Source of the DNA: Portunus trituberculatus
Lineage: Eukaryota; Arthropoda; Malacostraca; Decapoda; Portunidae
Assembly: GCF_017591435.1 (NCBI RefSeq)
Contig: NC_059258.1
Span: 5,787,571 to 5,851,570 of the forward strand
Length of the DNA: 64,000 bases
Reading direction: 5' to 3'
The position numbers were made by a program, and so were the translations under genes. Positions 12,501-25,281 of the stretch are shown in pieces. The notes beneath the pieces are model-generated. The model made no database searches, was not told where the DNA came from, and saw only the letters and a program-made list of their open reading frames with translations. Positions within the stretch are counted from its first letter, which is position 1; each line of letters opens with the position of its first letter.

Positions 12501-15328
12501 AAAGTGAATGGGTGCAGGGATACTCACAGTAATGGGTGATGTATACAAACTAACGACAGGTGAAGTTAATAGGTGGAGGAATCTTCAGTGATGGATGAAG
12601 TGTGCTAGATAGGAATGAGCAAGGTGAATGGGTGAAGGAGTCCTCACTAATGGGTGCAGGAGTTCCTCACAGTAATGGGTGCTAGAGTCCACAGTAATAG
12701 GTGATGTGAATGGGTGCAGAATCCACAGTAATGGGTGTAGGAGTCCTCACAGTAATGGGTGCAGTGAATGGGTGCAAAAGTCCACAGTAATGGGTGATGT
12801 GAATGGGTGCAGGAGTCCTCACATAATGGGTGCAGGAGTCCACAGTAATGAGTGCAGGAGTTCTCACAGTAATGGGTGCAGGAGTCCTCACAGTAATGGG
12901 TGCAGGAGTCCACATTAATGGGTGCAGGAGTCCTCACAGTAATGGGTGCAGTGAATGGGTGCCATGGTTAGCTGACCACCACCATGTCTGGAATCCATGT
13001 GTGCTGAGGGAAGACTGTCCCGTACTCTCCCTCACTCCCTCCCTCCCTTGAAGGCAACATTTTTCCTCCATCTCTCCCGCCAGCCCGGAGGAGTTAAGGC
13101 AACCTCTCTCTCCACTTCCTCCTCCCAGAAGAACCAGAAGGATATGGAGATTCTCAAGCTGAAGAGAGAGGAGGAGTTGCTAGCTCTGGAGAGGAAGAAA
13201 CTCATGCTGGAGAAGAAAAAGATTCTCCTCCAGCAGGTAAGGAAGAGAGAAACTGACTGGGGGTGATAGTAGTTGTAATAGTAGAAGAGAGAGAGAATAT
13301 TTGATGATACATGCTTAAAATATCAAGAAGAAAAAAACTGACAGGTAATGATAGTATATAGTAATAGTAGTAGTAGAAGAGAGAGAATATTTGATGATAC
13401 ACACTTAAAGTATCAAGAAGAAAAAAAACTGACAGGGAATAGAGTAATAGAGAGAGAGTGAATATTTGATAACACATGCTTTAAAGACCAAGATTATAGT
13501 GGTATCTCACCATAACAGACACTTTTGGAGGTTGAGGGTGTGTCCATTACTGTGAATTGTCCATTATAGAGAGAGATTTGTCTGTGAGATCCTTAACTGG
13601 CCCTCTTTTCCCTTTTTTCAGTTATTCATTCCCTTTAACAAAGTAAAAAGATGTTTTGAACATTTAACCACCTTATGATTGTACAGTAATAAAAAATCTT
13701 TTAAGCACAAAAGTAAGTGGAAAAAATATGATAAGTTTATATACACATGCAAGAACAACCAACTTGATGCACAGACAGATGCAAACTGACTGTTTAGGTG
13801 TGGCCCTGAGCTTCACCAGGATTCCCCCACTATTGCCACCTTTGTATAGATGGTGAGCTTGCTATCTTTTTCAGACCCCGCTTCACCTACTTACCTTCTG
13901 TCTTTGTCTTTCTCTCCCTCAGTTTCTATTTAAATTGATGTGTCTCCAAAATAACTTCTGAAATCTTTCTTTGTTCCACATTATTATTGAGGAAAAGATC
14001 AAGGTGTGTTTTTTGTAGAAAAGCCTCCCCCCCTCCATCCTAAATGTGACACATGAGCTGGGGAGTGTGACCTTTCTGGTAACTCCCCCTGACTAAACTG
14101 GCCATTCAGTCCTGGCCTACCCTCACACACAGTCTGGCTATGGACCATTTTCCTGGTGCAAGCTTGCCATATGGCCATCTTCACAGCTAATCTATGGCAG
14201 TAATCTACAATGTGAACAAGTGTTTCTTGGAAGAGGTACTTAAGAGAGGGAGAGTGGGGTGGAATGCAGGGTTGGAGAAGCAGCTTTGCTTTTGACATTG
14301 CTTACTTGCAGTGGTGGAATGTAAGCGTCATTTCTCTTCTCTACTCACTTTTTTTTGGGAGGACTTTATCGCGTCATACATGTTTTGGGCTATGTGGCCA
14401 CGTGGAGCCATGGATTCCTTGAAAAAATTTGCCATTTGTCTTTTGCCATTACAGTCCAAAAAATTTGGCCAGTATCTAATGAGTCCATTACTGCAAAGTC
14501 TGCTATGGTGAGGTACCACAGTATAAAAATTTGGAGATATAGTAGAGAAACAAAGATCTATTCGTAGAGCCCTAATAAGTTCAATGTGCAATACACACAG
14601 AACCATTCCAAGTGATAATACTCGACAACACCCTTTAAAGATCAAGATTATAAAGATTTAGGGATACAGGGAGAGAAATCCATTAGTGGAATTTTAGTAA
14701 GTTCAATGTTCAATACACACAGCACCAGTTCAAGTCATGTGCTAACTTCCAAGTTCTTGCCATTCTGATTCATTATCTTGCCATGCCTGTTAGTGAAGGC
14801 AAGTGTCCTGTCCTGAGGTGCTAGTGAATGATGTATGATTAACAGTTTATGAGAGACGCCAGTTTTCAGGAACACCTTCCCATCTCACCACAACAATTTT
14901 CTAAAGCCACAGGGAAAACTAGCCAGGTTTATCAAGACAATTTGTTCTTTTAGTAAACTAGAAATGATGCCAATTTATCACCGCAACCATAGAAATGTCC
15001 TTAAAAACATGGGTAAGTGATGGTGAGAGCAAAGCATTTCAGAGAGATCAAAATGCACAACTCACACACAACACATAGTAGTCAGCCTTTTAATCAGTTA
15101 TGTGGGGATTAAATAGTCTCTAATGTGTGTCTCCCTTCCCTTCCTTGACAGAGCCGTCAGACCAAGGGAGACACAGAGACAGAGAAGCCTGTTGTGAGTT
15201 ATTCATGTCCATTTTTCTGCAATTTCACGTGACGTTGAGATATATAAGTTTTGTTTTTCTCTCCCCGTTTTGTTTTTGTTTTGTTTTTCTCTCTCTCTGC
15301 ATTAGATTTCAGTATATGTATTTCTTTT

Positions 15329-15380
<52 letters not shown>

Positions 15381-16355
15381 CAGTGTTTTTTGCATGTATA
15401 ATTGCTTTTATTGCTTCCCGACTATAAACTTGAGTGCTTCCATGTGTTCTATATAAAACATGTATATTTAGCTTTCCTTGATGCTTGCCTGATTGATGCC
15501 TGTCACTTTAATAAGCTTTCAAGTCCCTTAAGTGTAATAGGGAATTTGATAACCTATAAGCAGTCTGGTCCTATATAAACTATTCTATATGTATTTCTAA
15601 TTGGTTGTGTGTTAGTGTAAGGCTCCAATTATGTGTCGGTGATTTAAACTTGTGTAAAGAAAACTAATATATCTGGTTAATATATATTTTTTAAAGCTCA
15701 TTAATGACTAAGCACTAATAACCTGATGTGCGAGATTGTTCTATAGTGTGTGGCGAACATTAATTTAAGTACCAGTGCCTCTTATGTCAGCAAATATGAT
15801 ATTCTTGACTCCTCGGCAAGGTTACAAGTGTTTGCTGCAGAGAATGAGATGGCTGTGACTTGCGTGAGTTGTTATGCAGTAGTTATTAATGTGAAAGTTC
15901 TCTCTTCAGGCTTTTTGACTTGTGGAGGTTGTGTGTGTGTTGATGTGAGAATGAGGTGATATTTTTGTTGGTTGTGTTCTTGTACTAGTTAATACTGAAG
16001 GTTGTCTCTCTTAAGGGTTTTTGAATTGTGGAGGTTGTGCGTGTGTTGACGTGAGAATGAAGTGGTGTGTTTGTCTGCTGTACTCATGTTCTGGTTGATG
16101 TTTTGAAGGTTTCTTTGAAGGCTTCTTGATGTGATCTGTGCCGGTTCAGTATGTGTGTTGACGTGAAAGGGAAGTGATTGTCTTCTGTTGTATTCAGGTT
16201 TGGTGGTTTGTTGTATGGCTGTGTGTCTGTGGATGTTCTCATCTTAGTTTTACACTTTAAGGAACCATAAATTGTGAGAACTTGCAAATTTGAAGACTTT
16301 GTATATAGATTTGCAAATTATAGTACTACAAATCTTTCTATTAGCTTTGGTTTGG

Positions 16356-16423
<68 letters not shown>

Positions 16424-17486
16424 CTCTCCCATCTCAGTTCCACACACACACACAACTAATAACTAAACTCCACATATTGACAAAAGCCTTTGTTCATTGC
16501 TCATACAGGATTTGTTGATTCACTGTGGTGGAGTGAGTATCATTATGTTTCCTTTGAACTTAGTACCACTCTGAACTCAGCACTTTAGATTTGGATCATT
16601 GTTCAGTCTTTTCATTATCTTCATTTTGGCAATGTATATTGTATGTTTTATCTTACTGGGTCACACTAAAGAGAGTGTAATCATCATATTTACATTACCC
16701 AATGAGTTATCTATAAATACACTGGTTGATTCAGGATATCTTCTTCATATGTACATTGCATCATTGTTTTCTGTAATACTGTGTGAAGTGGAATACTTGT
16801 CTCACTCTGCCTTCAAGCACCACAGATACCAAAAGCAGGATAAATAGGACAGTCATGAAGGTACAGGTGTGAGATGTTAACAGTCACGTGATCATTAATA
16901 CCCCCACTGAACTGCTTTCCCCAGTTCTCATGTATACTATAACAACACTTTTGCTTCCCATGTACTATAGTGCTGAAAGTATTAGTGACAGGAACCTTAG
17001 GGGTAGTGGTGCAGTTTCTCAAGTCAATCTCTTCTCTCTGTGGCTTTCCTTGGTGTGTGGTTTGGCTTGAGTGACGCTGGCTTACCTCTGGCTTACCCTC
17101 TCTCTCCCTTGCTCTCCCTCAGCTTGTTTGGTTTGGTGTGTGGGTTTGTGTATGGTGGTGTGGTGGTGTGGGTAGCATGTGAGTGGAAGATTGGCTGAGT
17201 GAAAGGGGAAGTATGGGCAATGTTTATGATAGATAGTGAAAATGGTAATACTAATGAATACTACTATTTCTACTAAGCAGTCCTTGAGTGAGTAGGGAAA
17301 CTTGACATTATAGTTTAGTTTGTTGCCTTTTATTCCTAGGATGTGTGACGGAAGCAGTAATACTAGAGAGTAGAGATAAGGAAAGGAAGATTGTATGAGT
17401 GAAGAATGTTAAATTAGAAAGAAGAAAGAAAAGAGATATTTTGATAAGTTTTATATGTCCGATTGAGAAAGTTAAATGTAGATGGG

Positions 17487-17545
<59 letters not shown>

Positions 17546-17697
17546 GCACTAACCCCCACACCCGCTCTGACAGAATGAAGACCCAAGCATATCAAGTGAG
17601 CGTCGATCTCAATTCCTGCGCTCTTACAAGATAAAGAAAAAGGCACTATGGGATGAAGAGTCTAAGGTCCTTACTGTGTCTGTTTGTTTGATGCGCG

Positions 17698-17788
<91 letters not shown>

Positions 17789-20700
17789 CTTATCATGTAA
17801 CAATCACATACATAAACATGAGTCAATATTTTTCTTTCTTTTCTCTCTTTTATTCCGAGTATTGAAATCAGTTTTATGTTTATTCATTCATTTATTTTTT
17901 ATTTATTTAATTTAATTAATTAGTTTATTTATTTATTTATTTTTTTTGTAATTGAATTTTTATTTGTTCTTGTTGAAACATTCTTCTTTCTGTTATTATT
18001 TTTAGAAGATTTTTCTTTCTTATAAGCACAAAATGACACTACACTTAATACATCTTGAACATGATGATTTTGTTTACTTTTATTTCTATTGTTTTTATAT
18101 TATCCATTTTCATTTATTGTTGTATTGGTTAAATTATTTTATTTCATATTGTTTTCTCACATTTACCAGTTTTCCTTGATATGAGTAGAGGTTGTTTAGA
18201 AGTGCGATACATTAACACTGTAACTCTGCTTTGTGGTATGAATGTCGGCTTTCAGTGGGCGTGTGACTAACTACTAACCACTGGAGTGCCTCGGGTGTAC
18301 CTTGACAATGAGGAAAATTATTAACATACCACTATTTTGCTCCTGAGCCCCCCACCCCACCTTCCTTGTTGGTGACTGACACACTAGGCAGCTTGTCCCG
18401 GCATTAGAGTTGACTCCAGATGCACATACAGAACATGAGCATAACCCACTGCTTGATGTTATTCATTGGGGCTCATTCCTGTCAGCTGTTGGGTTTTAAT
18501 GTGTAGTGTTGTAAGGATGCTGGGGTACTGACAGTGAGATTAGGTTTAGTGAGAGTAAAGAGTTTAGATTTGGTAAAGTTAGAGTAAGGAGAATAAGGTG
18601 TCATGATAGAAGCAATGGGAGACCTGTGAGGGAATTGGTTGTGTGTGCTTGTTGCAGTGTGATGTTTGAGGACACACTTAGTTGCAGCAGAGTGGAGGAT
18701 GTGACAGGAGTAGTGAGAGGATGTGAAAGAAGGCGGACTGTAGTGAAGGGTTGTAGCGAGTGGCAAAGACAGCATACTAGAATGACACAGTAAAGTAAGG
18801 AGACAAAGAATTAGTGAAGGCAGAATTAACTAGCTATAACACAGCACAGAGTAGTGTTATGTATGAAGGAGAAAAAAAGGTAGTTAGGGAAACATTAACT
18901 AGTTTTGGTATACACAGCACAGTTTTGACAGAGGAAAGGAAGTTGTGAAGATACCAACTAACTGACTGACTGAGGAACAATATGAATGAGGAAAGGAAGT
19001 AGTGAAAGACATGACGGGTTTGTCACTAACAGCATTATCAATTAGTGTATTGAAGAAGAAAAGGAAGGACTTGTACTCAAAAAGAATGCAGGGGAAAACA
19101 ATTGGTGGTATTTTTGAGGGAACCTGGCATTGTGAATCTAGACTATATAGATCAGCATGTTGCATTGTCACCCCACTAGGAAGATAATATAACGTTTTAC
19201 AAAGGTTACACCCCTCCGTGCACCGCCATCCAGCCTGTGTTTTCCTTGGCATCTCACACACCATTGGTTATGCAGAGTGTACCGTGAGTTTCTGTAGATA
19301 TTGGTGTAGGTAAATGTACAATTTATTTTAAGTGGAAAAATTATGTGCGTATTTTCTCCTTGGAGTAACTCATACTTTCACCTCCACCAATATTCATAGA
19401 AGCTCACAGTACATTCTTTGACAATACATGAAAGTTACCAGACAGAGCCAGTTCCAGTAACATTTTTTTCATTCACTAACCAACAAAACCTATTCAGTCT
19501 TTGTATTTGATGAGGCAGTTACCAACACAAGAATTGTTTTGGTTTGGAAGCTTACAAAGACTTAAACTGGAATTATAATAAAGCATGAAAGATATTAAAC
19601 AGCATCAGTTCCTGTCATCTCTTCATTCTCTAACCAACTAACAAAACCTTATTCAGCTGATTCAGGCGATTGCTGACACGAGAATTGTTGTTTGAAAGCT
19701 ACTTTAACTGGCTCTTAGTGTGTCTGTCACTGTCTGGCTACACTAACACTGAGGAAGATATGTGTGGGATGCCCTGGGAATGTTTGGGTGATGGGTAGGT
19801 TTAATATATTTCCTGTGATCCACTAATTTGAGTTTATAATAATTTTCTTCTGCATGTTTTGTGATGATGGTGTTGAGTATGTGTCTTTTGTATCAGTGTT
19901 TGTGTGGTGTTGAATGTGAAGCGTCCATGTTTTAGTGTTTCCTTGGTGATGGTGTAAATGCACATGGTAATTCACTTTAAGATTATTGTTTTGTTCTATT
20001 GATAACTGGTAGTGTTAACTCATATTAATTGATTGCCACAGGTATTCACAAGAAGGAAATGATGGTGGGTGTTGCATGCTTGAGAGGAGCAGGAGGAGGA
20101 AATGAAGTGAAGTGGTGTGTGTACTTCCTATCTCTTATCTTGATTGTGTGGTGTCGGCATGGATAATTTTTGAAGTATGGTGCATAAAGAACCGTGGCGA
20201 GTTGTTAGTATGGACTTGTGAGAAAACATTGAGGGAGATAAGTGAATGGATGAGACAGAGAATTCAAGGTGGGGTTCGTAGCAGGTGCAAGTTAAAATAG
20301 GATTAACGTGTGACAGTAAGGGGAAGTAGTTAGAGGAAGAGTAACGAATGGTTCACTAAGCAGGAATATTCATGGAAGTTTCAGGATTGAGTTGAAGAGA
20401 CAAAGTGCTGTGGGTTTGCAAAGGTAATGATGATCTTGAAGGGGCAAGAGAGTGTTATGTAATGCTAGGCAGGGTTGGGGATTTAGTGACGATGTGTTAT
20501 TGTGTCATGGCCAGGTGAAGGTGGTGATGAGGATGAGATGATGTGTTATGAATGAATCAGGGTCATGATAAGGAGGAAGTGTGTTACTTATGATGTTGGT
20601 AAGGCTAAGGGTGACTGAGCAAGAATACTTAGTGATGGAGAGTGAGATAGGATGATGGTGAGGATGAGAGAGGCAGCAGGATAGTAAGGATGGGGATGAC

Positions 20701-23700
20701 AGGGCAGGAACACCTAATGACAGACAGTTAGGATGATGGTAAGGGTGAGAGTGATGGAGAGCAGGGACACCACATACCAGACACCAGAGACACTCCCACT
20801 CACACAGACTCCCTTCACAGGTCCCAAACATCCACCTGGACCCAAGGCGTGTCTACCAGGTGCTGCCCTTAGTGGCGGCCACCTCGCCTTCCCCCTTGGC
20901 CCAGCAGGACCCCAGATCCCGGGGGCAGGAGGCCACATCCCGTGACCCCAGGCTGGCACAGGAGCAGCGGGCGTCAGGCGGGGAAGCTTCAAGGGACCCA
21001 AGGCGCAGCGCTGAGGTATCCCGTGACCCCCGCCTGGCCTCACACTCAGAGTCCCCCAAGGCCTCCCGTGACCCCAGGCTGGCCGGGAAGGAATCCAAGG
21101 AAAAGAAGGACAAGGAGAAGGACAAGGAGAAGGAAAAGGAGAAAGAGAAAGAGAGGAAGGAGAAGGAGGATAAAAAGAAGGAGAAGGAGCATCACAGAAG
21201 TAGTTCAAAGAAGGAGTCATCTTCATCTCCGTCATCTTCTTCTTTGTCAAGTTCAACACGAGACTCCAAGAAGAAAAAGGACAGTGGAAAGTCCTCTTCA
21301 TCATCTAAGTCCTCATCCAGCTCCTCCAAGTCCAGCCACCACGAGAAGGAGTCCACCACTGCCACCATCACCACCACTACTACCACTCTTACTGCCTCCA
21401 CCACCACTACTCTCACTGCCTCCACCACCACCTCCTCCTCCTCATCCTCTCCTTCCACTTCATCCTCCTCCAAAGACTCCAAGAAGCTGCCCCTGCCATT
21501 AGACTCGGTGGATGGGCCAGCCACCTTCAAGAGTGATCGGCGGAGGAGCCAACGGATGTACAAGAAGCGTGAGGAGAGCCCCGACGACACCCCGGAGCCC
21601 CAGATCAAGCGGAGCCGGGGCGAGGTCACATCAGATTCCGATAGTGACCATTACGACGCCAATAGGCCGAGTCCGTCATTGTACAATAAGCCCGGTGAGT
21701 ACGAGGGCCAGGTGGGGCAGGTGGGACAGGCCAGGGGAAGGGGCTTGTTTGTAGGCCTCCTCCTCCCCCTTGCCTCCTGTTCCCACTCCTGTCTTAGGCC
21801 CCGCCCAGCACTGCTGCCCCCTGGTGTGTGTCTCAGCGCGTTCTGAGTCACCTTTGTGGCGAGTATCTTTGCTGCTTCATGCCCTCAGTGTTCTGTTATG
21901 TCCCCAGGGATGGCTATGCTAGTCACTACCATCACTGTAAAGCCTTGACACGCCAGATCTCCCTTCATCCGCCCCAGCCAAGCCAGTGTGATCAGTATGA
22001 AAAGTGACACCCAGACTCCCCTCACCAACCTCAACATGCACCCCACAATGGCACATGGCAGTGCTGCTCACAGTGCCGCTGTTGTGTTGTATGGCAACAC
22101 TGGCTGGCTCATTCCATTATCTTTATCCTTTTATCCAACACAAAGCCAAAAGTACCTTTGTATTGTAATGTGTATTCACTTAAACAAGTCAGTGGTGTGT
22201 GTAATGTTGTACCTCTGCAGGTGTCACATTACTGTACTGTTCACTGATATATGTGGCTGTGTTCAAGCTGCCCCTTGCCATCATTTCTAACAATCTGAGA
22301 AGCTAATTAATACTCTTTTGTATTACTTGAATTGTGAAAAGAAACTTGCTTTTCTTTGTGATAGAGATGTGTATGAAATATGATAATTCCACAATGTTTA
22401 GTTACTCTGAGTCGAGCTGAGGTGTGAGGGAGTCTGGACTATGTTCCATAAAGATTCTAGTCATTGTCTCAAGTCTGATAAAGGGAAGCTCCTGAACAAT
22501 GATGTCTGATGTGTCAAGGATTTACTGTATGATTTTTGCAGTATTATTGTTGTTACTATTATGATGATAGTTTATTTTTATATTAGAAATATATTTTCCT
22601 ACTGACAATGTGTTCTTCCTGTGAATGTATATTGAAGTAAGAGAATGGGAGAAAGAGAGAATAACTTATTTTTTCCTGCACCAATCCTTGTGTCTGTAAC
22701 ACTCAAGTTTAAATAAACCCCCACCTCTGATAGCTTTGTTATTAGCACTGCTGGTCCGGTTAACCACTGCTGTAATACATGTCAGAGACTAGACACATTG
22801 CTTCACTTGGCTGTCAGTCACACACTCTTGCCCAGGCTGATAGCTCACTGTGCATCAGAAAAGCACAGAGGAGGCAGAGGCAGCCTGCACAGACACAGTG
22901 TGACATAGTAGGCAGGTTGACAAGACTGGTGGTGCCTCAAGATGCAATATGCATCACGCAGCAGAGTACCTTGCCCTGGCAATGGCCACAACCATCACGG
23001 AGCAGAAGCAAGGCAGAGGCAAAAACCCTCACCTACCAAGAGAGTTGGCAACCAAGCACTGTATCTGTGGCAGCTTTCTGTAAATCACTCAGATGACCAA
23101 GCCAACCTTGTGGACTGAAGTTGTTGCCAATCAGACGACCAGCCGGGCTGCTGGTGTCCTGAGGTTGTCCCCCTGAACCCACACACCTGGGCTGTTCACC
23201 TCGGTGTGTTTGATGAAGCTGCATCAATGAAAGAAAATGAACAATGTTAATCATGATGTGCTTCTTTTCTTGGAATGGATAGATGTAGGAGATTTTTTTT
23301 TCTGGTTTTCATTTTACCAACAAAGGTGAAGGAGTGTTACTCAGATGAATGAGATGAATTTTGTTATATTAATCAAAAATGTTAATAATTGTATAATACA
23401 AAACATTGTAACTCCTCTATGGTGTATTAGCATTGTGCAGAGAAACACACATCCAATATACTGCTGAGTCTGCAGACTTGCTGTGCGGCCGTGTCCAGTC
23501 TGTGTGACGGTGACGCTTGCTGAACTGTGTCAGGAGTCCGAGTGGTGACTGGGGAGGACAAGGCTGACATGAGGGGTGGCACAGGTTGTTAGGCAATGTT
23601 CTAGTAATGTATACTGTCAGAAGGACAGAAGGGATAGATAATGGAATTAACTAGAAAAATGGGGATTGAAAACCCTGTCTCATGTCACCTGTCAGTCTTG

Positions 23701-23845
23701 ATGGGATGTTAAACTAATGACAAAAGGAAAGCATCTTGTAAGTTTACTTTGCATATTTTTTCCAGGATTGCAAATGATATATACTAAATATACTTAACAT
23801 TACACTCCCATCACACCACTAGGATTTTTAGAGCTGGTGTTTGTG

Positions 23846-23917
<72 letters not shown>

Positions 23918-24635
23918 CAATTGAGAAAGAAAGAGAAAGAGACTTCTGTCATGTATCAGTATTGATGTGTTGGATCACTGTCATTGGCTTGTTGGTTGCT
24001 AGCTTGGAGAAAATCCCCTTATAGAAATAGTGTAATTAATGGCATTTCAGTGTGATACCATAATCCTGTGAGACATAGAGGCATGCGGTGCTGGTCCAGG
24101 ATAGGCTCCACCACTTCTTGAATGACAATGTTTCAAAACAAAGAGACATGAACTATTTGAATGTCTCCTTCAGTATACATGTCATGAAGGTTGAAGGATT
24201 GAAAGTTGAAGTAGTAAAAGATACCAGCTTCCTGCAATACAAATTCAATTCCTCAAGGCAGAAGTTTTTGGAGAGCAATCATTCTTTTAACACTTCCCAT
24301 TAATGGCATTAATGTGAATCAAGTTAACTTCCAGAGGCCTTTATTTCAGCTCTCTGGTGTCAGTGTGCCTGTAGAGTGACTGATTGACCAGAATGTCCAG
24401 TGTTGTGCTGACTTGTACTGATTAAATATTCTCCTTTGTAATTACACCATGATGTATTCAGCATCTTGATAATATTCTTACTTTTTGTGGACTCTGCTGT
24501 TTTGAGTATTTAAAAAGTGGCTCCTTTCATCTGTTTTATTACTGTGGTGCTTTGCCTCCCTGCCTGACTCACTGAATGACTGACTGGTGCCTCCTGTGTC
24601 TCATGAGGATCACTGTCGGGGAAGTATTACCATAA

Positions 24636-24666
<31 letters not shown>

Positions 24667-24976
24667 CACATGAGCTGGGAATCCTTTTTCTGAAATATGG
24701 TAGACTGAAAGCATTCCAAATTGTTATTTTACTTGTTTTTTTTAACACTCACCTACTTGAGATGGGTCAATGTTACCCAAAAATTATCTTGAATCAAAAG
24801 TACATGATATCTTGTCAAAAATGCATCCCTGAACATTTTGTTGATACTTTTGTCTTAATATTATATGAAAATAATTGATGATATTAATGTACTGCTTTTG
24901 TATTATCTATATCTAATGCCTTGCTCTTCCTGTGAGTGCACCAAGCCCTCTGCTTCTCACACCACCACCACCACCA

Positions 24977-25054
<78 letters not shown>

Positions 25055-25250
25055 TCACGTGTAGGTGGTGTTCACCTAGCAGTGAGTAGGTATGGGATGT
25101 AAATCGAGGAGTTGTGACCTTGTTGTCCCGGTGTGTGGTGTGTGCCTGGTCTCAGGCCTATCCGAAGATCGGAAATAAAGAGCTCTGAGCTCGTTCCGTA
25201 GGGTAACGTCTGGCTGTCTCGTCAGAGACTGCAGCAGATCAAACAGTGAA

Positions 25251-25281
<31 letters not shown>

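Noticed and set aside
12647..12937. Cys/His/Thr-rich frames looking like zinc-finger repeats
   Set aside because: They are translations of the 22-24 bp minisatellite; spacing follows the repeat and not a finger pattern.
18899..19264. 121-residue minus-strand frame in a Pcf11 intron
   Set aside because: No domain, no splice sites and no repeat of known type; length is compatible with chance in AT-balanced DNA.
21192..21629. 145-residue acidic minus-strand frame
   Set aside because: Antisense of the Lys/Ser-rich Pcf11 exon; low complexity and no splice support.
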